NCBI GenBank assembly: GCA_013362835.1
Contig: JABFVJ010000108.1
Coordinates: 1 to 5,795, forward strand
DNA from: Nonomuraea sp.
GTDB taxonomy: Bacteria; Actinomycetota; Actinomycetes; Streptosporangiales; Streptosporangiaceae
Direction: 5' to 3'
Length of the DNA stretch: 5,795 nt
This document shows, one piece after another, positions 1 to 5,795 of this stretch (position 1 is its first letter; each line of letters begins with the position of its first letter). The notes under the pieces are model-generated. The model ran no database searches. It had not been told where the DNA came from and saw only the letters and a list, made by a program, of their open reading frames with translations. Both the position numbers and the translations under genes were made by a program.

Positions 1-2006
1 CCCGACTGGGCGGCGCCCAGGACGTCGCCCTCGCGGCGTTGTTCCAGGTCGACCCGGGACAGCTCGAAGCCGTCGAGCGTCGCCGCCACCGCGTCGAGGC
101 GGGCGCGGGCGGGGGTGCCCTCGGGGAAGTCGGAGACCAGCAGGCACAGGCCGGGGAGGCCGCCTCGGCCCACGCGGCCGCGGAGCTGGTGGAGCTGGGA
201 GACGCCGAAGCGGTCGGCGTCCATGATGATCATGACCGAGGAGTTGGGCACGTCGACGCCCACCTCGATGACCGTCGTGGCGATCAGGACGTCGAGCTCG
301 CCCTTCGTGAACGAGCGCATGATCGCGTCCTTCTCCTCCGGCGGGAGCTTGCCGTGGAGGGTGCCGACGCGCAGGTCGTGGAAGGGGCCCTGGGTCAGCA
401 GGTCGGCGACCTCCAGCACGGCCAGCGGCGGGCGGCGCTCGTCGTCGGACGAGGCCCCGGAGGAGGCCGTCAGGTCGCCCTCGTCGCCCTCCAGGTCGCC
501 GATGCGGGGACAGACGATGTACGCCTGCCTGCCGAGCCCGACCTCCTCGCGCACCCGCTGCCAGGTGCGTTCGAGATAGTGGGGTTTCTCGGCCGCGGGC
601 ACGACGTGGGTCGTGATCGGGGCGCGGCCCGACGGGAGCTGGGACAGCGTCGAGACCTCCAGGTCGCCGAAGACCGTCATGGCGACCGTGCGCGGGATCG
701 GCGTCGCGGTCATGACCAGCACGTGGGGACGCCCGCCGCCCGCCTTCTCGCGCAGCGCGTCACGCTGCTCCACGCCGAAGCGGTGTTGCTCGTCGACCAC
801 GACCAGGCCCAGGTCGGCGAACTGGACGTGCTCCTGGAGCAGGGCGTGGGTGCCGACGACGATGCCGGCCGTGCCCGAGGCGGCGTCGAGCAGGGCCGAG
901 CGGCGGGCCGCCGCGCCCATCGAGCCGGTCAGCAGCGTGACCGCCGTGCCGCCGAACATGCCGCCCTGGGCCAGCTCGCCCAGCATGGTCGTGATCGAGC
1001 GGTGGTGCTGCTGGGCCAGCACCTCGGTCGGGGCGAGCAGCGCGGCCTGGCCGCCCGCGTCGACCACCTGGAGCATCGCGCGCAGCGCCACCACGGTCTT
1101 GCCCGCGCCGACCTCGCCCTGCAACAGCCGGTGCATCGGGTGCTCCAGCGCCAGGTCGGCCGCGATCTCCTCGCCCACCTGGGCCTGACCCTCGGTGAGC
1201 GAGAACGGCAGCCGCGCGTCGAAGTCGGCCAGCATGCCGTCGGAACGCCTGGGCCGCGGCTTGGCCGGCCAGGCCGTGGCCGCCTGGCGGCGCTGCAGCA
1301 GCACGGCCTGGAGCACGAACGCCTCGTCGAACTTCAGCCGGTTGCGCGCCCGCCCGACCTCCGCGAAGTCCTTCGGCCGGTGGATGGCCGCCAGCGCGTC
1401 GGCCAGCGGCTGGAGGCCGTGCCTGGCCCGCAGGCCGGCGGGGAGCGGGTCGTCGAGCGGGCCCAGCGTGTCGAGCACCACGCCGACCGCCCGCCTGATC
1501 GCCCACGGCGTCAGGTCCTTGCCCGCCGGGTAGATCGGCACCGGCGCGCTCGCGAACTCCTCCGCGTTCGCCTCGCCCTCCTCGAACAGCTCGAACTCCG
1601 GGTGCGAGAGCTGCCAGCGCGGTTTCGCACGGGCGCCGAACAGGCCCACCTTGCCGGCGAACATGCCGCGCCGGCCCGGCTTCAGCCGCGACTCGGCCAC
1701 GTGGGAGCCCTTGCCGAAGAAGGCGAGGTAGATCCGGTTGCCGTTGCCGTCGACGACCTCGGCCTCCAGCCAGGTGCCGCCGCGGTTGCGCATGGGTTTG
1801 CGCATCAGCCTGGTCACCTCGCCGACGACGGTGACGTGCTCGTCGACCTCCAGCGCGTCGAGCGAGGTCAGCTCGCCGCGCTCGGCGTAGCGACGCGGGT
1901 AGTGGCGCAGCAGGTCACCGACCGTCTCCAGGCCGAGCACACTGTGCAGCAGCTTGGCGGTCTTCGGGTCGAGCGCTTTGGTCAGGGGCTCGTCGAAACG
2001 GCTCAC
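1..2006 (-). CDS. recG: ATP-dependent DNA helicase RecG (C-terminus beyond window)
   Basis: RecG is a superfamily 2 helicase that reverses stalled replication forks and drives branch migration of Holliday junctions. 668 codons are visible. An N-terminal wedge/OB-fold region covers about residues 50-130, with the typical YPRRY at 36-40. The helicase motifs follow in order: Q-motif-like PFSLT at 267-271 with Q274, Walker A GEVGAGKT at 297-304, Walker B DEQH at 405-408, motif III TATPIPRT at 433-440, and motif VI QLRGRVGRGG at 607-616. The frame is still open at the left edge in the DLEQRREGDVLGAAQS segment, so roughly the last 60-70 residues, including the TRG motif, lie outside. The GTG start gives MSRFDEPLTKAL. 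No strong ribosome binding site precedes it, so initiation may depend partly on upstream translation. It lies 77 bp after the DAK-family gene on the same strand, probably in one transcript. Identity is very secure; the exact start is less so. Confidence 0.97.
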   Translation of the reverse strand, partial: MSRFDEPLTKALDPKTAKLLHSVLGLETVGDLLRHYPRRYAERGELTSLDALEVDEHVTVVGEVTRLMRKPMRNRGGTWLEAEVVDGNGNRIYLAFFGKGSHVAESRLKPGRRGMFAGKVGLFGARAKPRWQLSHPEFELFEEGEANAEEFASAPVPIYPAGKDLTPWAIRRAVGVVLDTLGPLDDPLPAGLRARHGLQPLADALAAIHRPKDFAEVGRARNRLKFDEAFVLQAVLLQRRQAATAWPAKPRPRRSDGMLADFDARLPFSLTEGQAQVGEEIAADLALEHPMHRLLQGEVGAGKTVVALRAMLQVVDAGGQAALLAPTEVLAQQHHRSITTMLGELAQGGMFGGTAVTLLTGSMGAAARRSALLDAASGTAGIVVGTHALLQEHVQFADLGLVVVDEQHRFGVEQRDALREKAGGGRPHVLVMTATPIPRTVAMTVFGDLEVSTLSQLPSGRAPITTHVVPAAEKPHYLERTWQRVREEVGLGRQAYIVCPRIGDLEGDEGDLTASSGASSDDERRPPLAVLEVADLLTQGPFHDLRVGTLHGKLPPEEKDAIMRSFTKGELDVLIATTVIEVGVDVPNSSVMIIMDADRFGVSQLHQLRGRVGRGGLPGLCLLVSDFPEGTPARARLDAVAATLDGFELSRVDLEQRREGDVLGAAQS

Positions 2007-2083
2007 GGCATTCAGTTCTACCGCCTGCGGCCGACAGGAATCCCGAACAGGGGCCTGAGTCGCCGTTCCGGGCCCTTCGGTCG

Positions 2084-3628
2084 CTACTCCACGCCGATCA
2101 GGAGGGGGTAGCCGCCCTGCTCGCCGTCGTACACCACCAGGTCCACGTCGGGGCGCGTACGGCGGAGGTGGTCCTCCAGGCGGGTGGCGAGGCGTTCGGG
2201 CAGGTCCGCGCCCGTGACCAGGGTCACCAGCTCGCCGCCGCCCGCCACCATCCTGTCGATGATCAGCACGGCCACCCGTTCCAGGTCGCCGCCGATCACG
2301 GCCACGTCGCCGTCGATCAGGCCCAGCACGTCGCCGGGACGGCACACGCCCGCGCTGGTGAACGCCTCCCTGTCCGCCACCGCCAGATGTCCGTGCCTGG
2401 TGTGGCCGGCCGCGTCGGTCATCGCCACCACGTCGTCGTCGAAGCGGCGCAGCGGGTCGTGCACGGCCAGCGCCGACAGCCCCTGAACGGTCGCCCTGGT
2501 GGGCAGGACGCTGACCACCACGCCGTCCTCGCGGGCGATCTCGGCCGCCGCCGCCGCGATCGGGAGGACGCCCTCGTCGTTCGGCAGCACGGCGACCTCG
2601 CTGCCCGCCTGCCTGATCGCGGCCAGCAACTCGGGGAGCGGGGGCCGGGTGCCCGGCTCCCGGCGCACCACGACCGCGCCGCTCTCCTCGAACAGCGCCG
2701 CGATCCCGTCTCCCGCCGCGACCGCCACCACGCCCCTGCCCGCACCGGCCCGATGCGTACGCTCGGCCAGGTACGTGATCCTGATCCGGTGCGGCCGCCC
2801 GGCCCGCAGCCCCGCCTCCACGGCGGGACCCGCCTCCGCCACGTGGACGTGCACGTTCCACAGGCCCTCGCCGCCCACCACGACCAGCGAGTCGCCCATG
2901 GCGTCGAGCTCCTCGCGCAGCGCGGCCACGGCGCGGTCGTCGGAGTCCAGCAGGTACATCACCTCGTAGCCCGCGCCCACCTCGGTCATCGGCGTCACCC
3001 GCGAGGTCGGGGCGGGCACGTCGTAGTGGTCGCTGTAGGAGTCGGTGAGCACGGCGGCCAGGGTCTCCAGCACGATCACCGCGCCCGCGCCGCCCGCGTC
3101 CACGACCCCGCTGCGGGCCAGCACCTCCAGCTGTCCCGGCGTACGGCGAAGGGCCGCGCGCGCCTCCCGGGCGGCCTCCCGCGCGACCTCGCGCAGGTCG
3201 CCCTCGACGTCCTGGACGGCCCGCGCGGCCGATTCCAGCACGGTCAGCACCGTGCCTTCGACCGGCCTGGCCACGGCCTCCCTGGCGAGCGTGGCCGCCC
3301 TGAGCAGCCCCTTCCTCAGGTCGGGGCCGTCCTTGAGCACCTCGGCGAGCCCACGCAGGGCCTGGCTGACGATGACGCCCGAGTTGCCGTGCGCGCCGAC
3401 GAGCGCGCCGTAGGCGAGCGTCTGCCAGACCACGGCGGCGTCCACGTCGTCGGGCAGCGACTCGACGGCCTCGGCCGCCGACAACATCGTGAGGTGCAGG
3501 TTGGTGCCGGTGTCGCCGTCGGCCACGGGGAACACGTTGAGCGCGTCGATCTCCGACCTGGCCCCGCCGAGCGCGTCGGCGGCCAGGCGGGCCCAGCGGC
3601 GTACCGCCGGCGGGTCGAGGACCTCCAT
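2084..3628 (-). CDS. DAK2-domain, YloV/FakA-like kinase-family protein
   Basis: A 514-residue protein of the DAK2/YloV family, whose best-studied member is FakA, the ATP-binding subunit of Firmicute fatty acid kinase. FakA phosphorylates fatty acids held by a DegV-family FakB partner. The N-terminal DAK2 (DhaL-like) domain has [13 protein letters not shown] at 31-43, where D37 and D39 should hold Mg-ATP, GAHGNSG at 78-84, [10 protein letters not shown] at 122-131 and [10 protein letters not shown] at 173-182. A middle domain carries NVHVHV at 258-263, and a DegV-like C-terminal domain starts near residue 299 ([10 protein letters not shown]). An ATG at 3626-3628 is preceded by GGAGGAG at 7-8 nt, which fixes the start; an in-frame ATG at 3829 would add 67 unrelated residues across the promoter region. 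The stop is TAG. No FakB, and no YloU/Asp23 gene as next to yloV in Bacillus, is present here. The family is secure, but the fatty-acid substrate is inferred from Firmicutes and unproven for actinomycetes. Confidence 0.9.
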   Translation of the reverse strand: MEVLDPPAVRRWARLAADALGGARSEIDALNVFPVADGDTGTNLHLTMLSAAEAVESLPDDVDAAVVWQTLAYGALVGAHGNSGVIVSQALRGLAEVLKDGPDLRKGLLRAATLAREAVARPVEGTVLTVLESAARAVQDVEGDLREVAREAAREARAALRRTPGQLEVLARSGVVDAGGAGAVIVLETLAAVLTDSYSDHYDVPAPTSRVTPMTEVGAGYEVMYLLDSDDRAVAALREELDAMGDSLVVVGGEGLWNVHVHVAEAGPAVEAGLRAGRPHRIRITYLAERTHRAGAGRGVVAVAAGDGIAALFEESGAVVVRREPGTRPPLPELLAAIRQAGSEVAVLPNDEGVLPIAAAAAEIAREDGVVVSVLPTRATVQGLSALAVHDPLRRFDDDVVAMTDAAGHTRHGHLAVADREAFTSAGVCRPGDVLGLIDGDVAVIGGDLERVAVLIIDRMVAGGGELVTLVTGADLPERLATRLEDHLRRTRPDVDLVVYDGEQGGYPLLIGVE

Positions 3629-3633
3629 CGCGT

Positions 3634-3641
3634 GCTCCTCC
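3634..3641 (-). promoter_or_regulatory. Shine-Dalgarno site of the DAK-family gene
   Basis: On the minus strand GGAGGAGC lies about 7 nt before the ATG at 3628. It is the strongest ribosome binding site in the window and the main reason for rejecting the upstream in-frame start at 3829. Confidence 0.8.
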
Positions 3642-3672
3642 GACCTCCCCGAATGCGCTACCTTGTTGGAGG

Positions 3673-3700
3673 AGAATATCTCCGCGCCGGGCGCCGTCCA
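3673..3700 (-). promoter_or_regulatory. Candidate promoter of the dak-recG unit
   Basis: Reading the minus strand, TGGACG (3700-3695) resembles a -35 TTGAC box. It is separated by 16 bp from TATTCT (3678-3673), a TAnnnT -10 box. Transcription would begin near 3666, giving a leader of about 40 nt that contains the strong ribosome binding site. The -10 lies inside a short GGAGA-ATA-TCTCC dyad. This is a consensus match only; no transcript data support it. Confidence 0.35.
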
Positions 3701-3751
3701 GTTGGCACAGTGCAGTGGGCCCGGTCCAGGGGGCTCGGTCCGGTGCTCTGG

Positions 3752-3782
3752 TTCGCGCCCAATGGTGTGGATCAGATATTCT
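3752..3782 (+). promoter_or_regulatory. Weak candidate promoter of rpmB
   Basis: TATTCT at 3777-3782 (or the overlapping GATATT at 3775-3780) is an AT-rich -10 candidate in otherwise GC-rich DNA. TTCGCG at 3752-3757 is a poor -35, with a 17-bp spacer to GATATT or 19 bp to TATTCT. If used, the rpmB leader would be about 80 nt. This is the best candidate seen, but it is weak. Confidence 0.25.
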
Positions 3783-3809
3783 CGTCTGGCTAGCCGGTTG
3801 TCCCGGCAT

Positions 3810-3842
3810 GCCCTCCGCCCGGAATGCATCAGCGGACAGGGC
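3810..3842 (+). promoter_or_regulatory. Bulged hairpin in the rpmB leader
   Basis: GCCCT (3810-3814) pairs with AGGGC (3838-3842), and CCGC (3815-3818) pairs with GCGG (3832-3835). A 2-nt bulge and a 13-nt loop complete a nine-pair, GC-rich stem that ends 15 nt before the Shine-Dalgarno site. A smaller hairpin, GCCGG / CCGGC (3793-3797 / 3803-3807), precedes it. Short stems arise easily in DNA this GC-rich, so a regulatory role is only a possibility. Confidence 0.3.
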
Positions 3843-3857
3843 TACATCGACTGTTTT

Positions 3858-3863
3858 AAGGAG
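3858..3863 (+). promoter_or_regulatory. Shine-Dalgarno site of rpmB
   Basis: AAGGAG sits 7 nt before the GTG at 3871. It selects this GTG over in-frame ATG codons further upstream, which would add residues absent from L28. Confidence 0.8.
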
Positions 3864-3870
3864 CGATACC

Positions 3871-4056
3871 GTGGCTTCCGTCTGCGATGTCTGCCGCAAG
3901 GGGCCGACCTTCGGCAACAACGTGTCCCACTCGCACCGCCGCACCCGTCGTCGTTGGAACCCCAACATCCAGACGGTCCGCGCGGTCATCGGCGGCACGC
4001 CGAAGAAGCTGAACGTGTGCACCTCGTGCATCAAGGCGGGCAAGGTCACCCGCTAG
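3871..4056 (+). CDS. rpmB: 50S ribosomal protein L28, zinc-binding form
   Basis: L28 is a small protein of the large ribosomal subunit. The 61-residue product begins [20 protein letters not shown] and keeps the family's basic [14 protein letters not shown] segment (about 19-32). Two CxxC pairs, C5/C8 and C50/C53, form the zinc ribbon of the C+ type; many actinomycetes also carry a zinc-free L28 paralogue expressed under zinc limitation, which is not here. The GTG start is chosen from the AAGGAG site and the standard L28 N-terminus. It is the only plus-strand gene, divergent from dak and convergent with thiD, and probably monocistronic, ending before the hairpin at 4070-4111. I saw no recognisable Zur box upstream, as expected for the constitutive form. 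Confidence 0.97.
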   Translation: MASVCDVCRKGPTFGNNVSHSHRRTRRRWNPNIQTVRAVIGGTPKKLNVCTSCIKAGKVTR

Positions 4057-4069
4057 TTTCTCGTCTTCC

Positions 4070-4111
4070 ACGAAAGCCCGTCACCCCGTCAGGTGGGTGA
4101 CGGGCTTTCGT
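4070..4111. terminator. Bidirectional hairpin terminator between rpmB and thiD
   Basis: A perfect 17-bp stem, with arms at 4070-4086 and 4095-4111 and an 8-nt loop at 4087-4094, begins 14 nt after the rpmB stop and 34 nt after the thiD stop. It is the most stable inverted repeat I found. Neither side has a real U-tract: TCGTCGT follows on the plus strand and GGAAGA on the minus strand. That is common for actinomycete terminators. Its position between convergent genes suggests it ends both transcripts. Confidence 0.8.
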
Positions 4112-4144
4112 CGTGCCCGGATGTCCAGGTGTCGCCGCAGGAGG

Positions 4145-4939
4145 TCAGCGCCGGCGCCAGGCGTGGTCCACAGGGCCGATGCCGGACCCCAGGGGAAAGC
4201 CGCGGGCGATGGCGCCCGTCACGTAGTCCTTGGCCCTTCCCACCGCCGTCGGCACGTCGTCGCCGAGCGCGAGGCGGGAGGCGATGGCCGAGGCGAGGGT
4301 GCAGCCCGTGCCGTGGGTGTGGCGGTTGTCGAGGCGTTCGGCGGCGAAGCGGTGCTCGGTGGTGCCGTCGGTCAGGAGGTCGACGGGGGCTCCGGGCAGG
4401 TGGCCGCCCTTGATGAGGGCCCACGCGGGGCCGAGCGCCAGCACGGCGTCGGCGGCGCGCCGCAGGTCGCCCTCGTCCTCGACCTTGACCGAGGTGAGCT
4501 GCTCCACCTCCCACAGGTTGGGCGTCACGACGGTGGCGACGGGCAGCAGGCGCGTCCTGAGCGTGTCGACGGCCTCGGGCGCGAGCAGCGAGTCGCCGTG
4601 CTTGGACACCCCCACCGGATCGACCACCACGGGCGCGGGATAGGCCGCCAGCACCTCGGCGACCGTCTCCACCAGCACGGGCGAGGCCAGCATGCCCGTC
4701 TTGATCGCCTGCGCGCCGATGTCGCCGAGCACGGAGTCGAGCTGCGCGCGTACGGCCTCCGGCGGCAGCTCCCAGTAGCCCTGGACGCCCAGCGAGTTCT
4801 GGGCCGTCACGGCGGCGATGACGCTCATGCCGTGGACGCCCAGGGCCATCATGGTCTTCAGGTCGGCCTGGATGCCCGCGCCGCCCCCTGAGTCGGAGCC
4901 GGCGACGGTCAGCACGCGTGGAGGGGTCGAAACGGTCAT
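4145..4939 (-). CDS. thiD: Hydroxymethylpyrimidine / phosphomethylpyrimidine kinase ThiD
   Basis: ThiD is a cytoplasmic ribokinase-fold enzyme. It phosphorylates HMP and then HMP-phosphate to give HMP-diphosphate for thiamine synthesis. The 264-residue product has the usual single-domain length. Visible motifs are the N-terminal substrate-binding [14 protein letters not shown] (13-26), KTGMLAS (80-86), VVVDPV (104-109), KHGDSLL (113-119), VTPNLWE (138-144) and the anion-hole/catalytic [12 protein letters not shown] (207-218). C213 and D107 fall where family members have conserved residues. The start at ATG 4937-4939 directly precedes the first strand ([17 protein letters not shown]) and has a GGATGGGG purine-rich stretch just upstream. 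The in-frame ATG at 4978 would add 13 atypical residues and overlap the upstream gene. The 16-bp gap from that gene suggests co-transcription. There is no fused ThiE or TenA domain and no TPP riboswitch directly upstream, so any such control would lie before the upstream gene. Confidence 0.95.
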   Translation of the reverse strand: MTVSTPPRVLTVAGSDSGGGAGIQADLKTMMALGVHGMSVIAAVTAQNSLGVQGYWELPPEAVRAQLDSVLGDIGAQAIKTGMLASPVLVETVAEVLAAYPAPVVVDPVGVSKHGDSLLAPEAVDTLRTRLLPVATVVTPNLWEVEQLTSVKVEDEGDLRRAADAVLALGPAWALIKGGHLPGAPVDLLTDGTTEHRFAAERLDNRHTHGTGCTLASAIASRLALGDDVPTAVGRAKDYVTGAIARGFPLGSGIGPVDHAWRRR

Positions 4940-4955
4940 GTCCCCATCCAACCAC

Positions 4956-5795
4956 TCAGGCGACGGAGCACTCCCCACCGACCAGCCCGCACGTCCCGGG
5001 CTCCTGCGCCTTCCCCGTGGCCGAGTACGTGACGTCCACCGAGTCGCCCGCGGCCAGCGAGCCGGACAGGTCGACGATCAGCAGGTCGCCGTCCTGGGTC
5101 CAGGAGGCGCCGTCCACGTCCATGACCCGGCCCTCGACCGGCACGGAGAAGGTCGCGTCCTCCAGCGGGTCCTTGGACTGGTTCGTGACGTGCAGCGTGG
5201 CCGAGTACGTGGTGATCCGCTGCTTGACCGTCTGCCGTACGTTGACCGAGCCGCCGCTCGGGGCGGACTGGGCCGTGTTGGTCGGCTGGGCGCTGCTGCC
5301 CACGGTGGGGACCACGCCGGTGTCGGAGTTGTCCAGGCTCGTGGGGTCCTCGGTCGGCTCCTCGGTGGGCAGGTCGTCGGCGGGCAGCTCGTCGTCCTGC
5401 TGCGGTTCGGCCGTCTTCTTCGCCTTCGTCCTGGTGGGCTTGGGGGTCGGGGTCGTGCTGCGTCGGGGAGCGCGGTTGCTGTACGTCGTCGTCGGCGACG
5501 GGGTGTCGGACGGCGAGGTCTCCTCCGTCGCCTCCTCGGCCGGATCGTCCTCGGCGGGCTCGGACTCCTCGGGGCCGGAGAGCGTGGGGGACGGCGCGGT
5601 GCTGGTCTGGACGGCCGCGCAGCTCGCCTCCGCGCACTTCTCCGTGCCGCCGGGCGAGCTCATGAGCTTGACCCCGGCCACCGTGCCGCCGAGGACGACG
5701 GCCACGGCCGCGACCGACAGCAGCGCCATGCGGCCCTTGCCCTTGCCGCCGCCCGATCCCGAGGGGACGTCGAACACGTCGTCGCCGCCACCGCC
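4956..5795 (-). CDS. Single-pass membrane protein with CBM2-like C-terminal domain (N-terminus beyond window)
   Basis: The frame is open to the right edge (280 codons) and ends at a TGA. Numbering from the GTG at 5777, a Gly/Lys-rich segment (about 6-16) precedes one hydrophobic helix (17-39). The positive flank predicts N-in/C-out topology. Outside come a C48/C53 pair, a long linker (about 56-175) rich in Pro, Thr, Ser, Glu and Asp with a basic patch near 102-121, and a compact beta-rich domain (about 178-270). That domain has [20 protein letters not shown], then [20 protein letters not shown] and C263/C270. The N-rich turn, the LAAGDS-type turn and the terminal cysteines recall carbohydrate-binding module family 2. 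However, W226 is the only tryptophan, so cellulose binding is doubtful. The GTG at 5777 could be the start, but the preceding GGGGDD reads like the end of a longer cytoplasmic part. A kinase or regulatory N-terminal domain is possible but not visible. Function unknown. Confidence 0.75.
   Translation of the reverse strand, partial: GGGGDDVFDVPSGSGGGKGKGRMALLSVAAVAVVLGGTVAGVKLMSSPGGTEKCAEASCAAVQTSTAPSPTLSGPEESEPAEDDPAEEATEETSPSDTPSPTTTYSNRAPRRSTTPTPKPTRTKAKKTAEPQQDDELPADDLPTEEPTEDPTSLDNSDTGVVPTVGSSAQPTNTAQSAPSGGSVNVRQTVKQRITTYSATLHVTNQSKDPLEDATFSVPVEGRVMDVDGASWTQDGDLLIVDLSGSLAAGDSVDVTYSATGKAQEPGTCGLVGGECSVA

Larger units (their letters stand above)
3672..3783. repeat. 10-bp inverted repeat in the divergent intergenic region
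   Basis: GAGAATATCT at 3672-3681 and its exact reverse complement AGATATTCTC at 3774-3783 flank a 92-bp centre. Each copy reads AGATATTCTC towards its nearest gene, minus for dak and plus for rpmB. Each contains a TATTCT that could serve as a -10 box. The two copies may be paired operators, or divergent promoters that resemble each other. Confidence 0.5.

Noticed and set aside
2007..2083. Possible terminator or promoter in the 77-bp gap between the DAK-family gene and recG
   Set aside because: Only a 4-bp CCTG/CAGG hairpin and a GGGCCC palindrome are present, and no convincing -35/-10 pair; co-transcription is simpler.
39..2111. 690-codon plus-strand open frame opposite recG
   Set aside because: It is a mirror frame of a high-GC gene: the product is rich in Arg, Gln, His and Gly without any domain, while the minus strand encodes all RecG motifs in order.
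2168..3793. 541-codon plus-strand open frame opposite the DAK-family gene
   Set aside because: Same GC-driven antisense artefact; low-complexity Arg/His/Gly/Gln composition, and the minus strand has clear DAK2 motifs.
3629..3829. 67-residue N-terminal extension of the DAK-family protein from an ATG at 3829
   Set aside because: The extension crosses the promoter region, is unlike family N-termini, and GGAGGAG strongly supports the ATG at 3628.
3715..3870. In-frame upstream starts for rpmB (ATG 3715 or 3808), which would include a rare TTA leucine codon
   Set aside because: L28 proteins begin at MASVCDVC, and AAGGAG sits 7 nt before GTG 3871. The TTA is in non-coding leader, so no bldA-type control is implied.
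4097..4891. 264-codon plus-strand open frame opposite thiD, and two overlapping minus-frame shadows
   Set aside because: Composition-driven shadow frames with no motifs; thiD on the minus strand explains the region fully.
4940..4955. TPP riboswitch in front of thiD
   Set aside because: The gap to the upstream gene is only 16 bp, far too short for a THI-box element.
4940..4978. Start of thiD at ATG 4978, overlapping the upstream stop
   Set aside because: It adds 13 residues not typical of ThiD; the ATG at 4939 lies at the normal distance before the first conserved strand.

Overview
The window is high-GC DNA with strong G/C bias at third codon positions, several GTG starts and little non-coding space. 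This, with the gene order, points to an actinomycete. The family set would fit a Streptosporangiales or Streptomyces relative, but I cannot place it to genus. It is a conserved housekeeping locus. I see no mobile element, CRISPR array, tRNA, rRNA or phage gene.

Layout, left to right. Positions 1-2006 (minus) hold recG, the branch-migration helicase, with its C-terminus cut by the left edge. Positions 2084-3628 (minus) hold a DAK2/YloV (FakA-like) kinase-family gene, 77 bp upstream of recG on the same strand and probably co-transcribed with it. A 242-bp divergent intergenic region (3629-3870) follows. It holds candidate promoters facing both ways, a 10-bp inverted repeat and a leader hairpin. 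Positions 3871-4056 (plus) hold rpmB, a zinc-ribbon (four-cysteine) ribosomal protein L28 and the only plus-strand gene. Between the convergent rpmB and thiD is a 17-bp perfect hairpin (4070-4111), probably a shared bidirectional terminator. Positions 4145-4939 (minus) hold thiD, the HMP/HMP-P kinase of thiamine synthesis. Sixteen bases upstream of thiD is the end of a gene for a single-pass membrane protein with a Pro/Thr/acidic extracytoplasmic linker and a C-terminal CBM2-like beta-sandwich. It remains open to the right edge.

The genes do not form one pathway. They fall into three transcription units: a dak-recG unit, the single rpmB gene, and a unit ending in thiD. From memory, the order thiD - rpmB - dak - recG is common in actinomycetes, so this is vertically inherited core genome. 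The less ordinary parts are the membrane protein placed directly upstream of thiD, the symmetric elements in the divergent promoter region, and a changed putative metal-ligand position in the FakA-like protein. I found no convincing evidence of a new multi-gene system.
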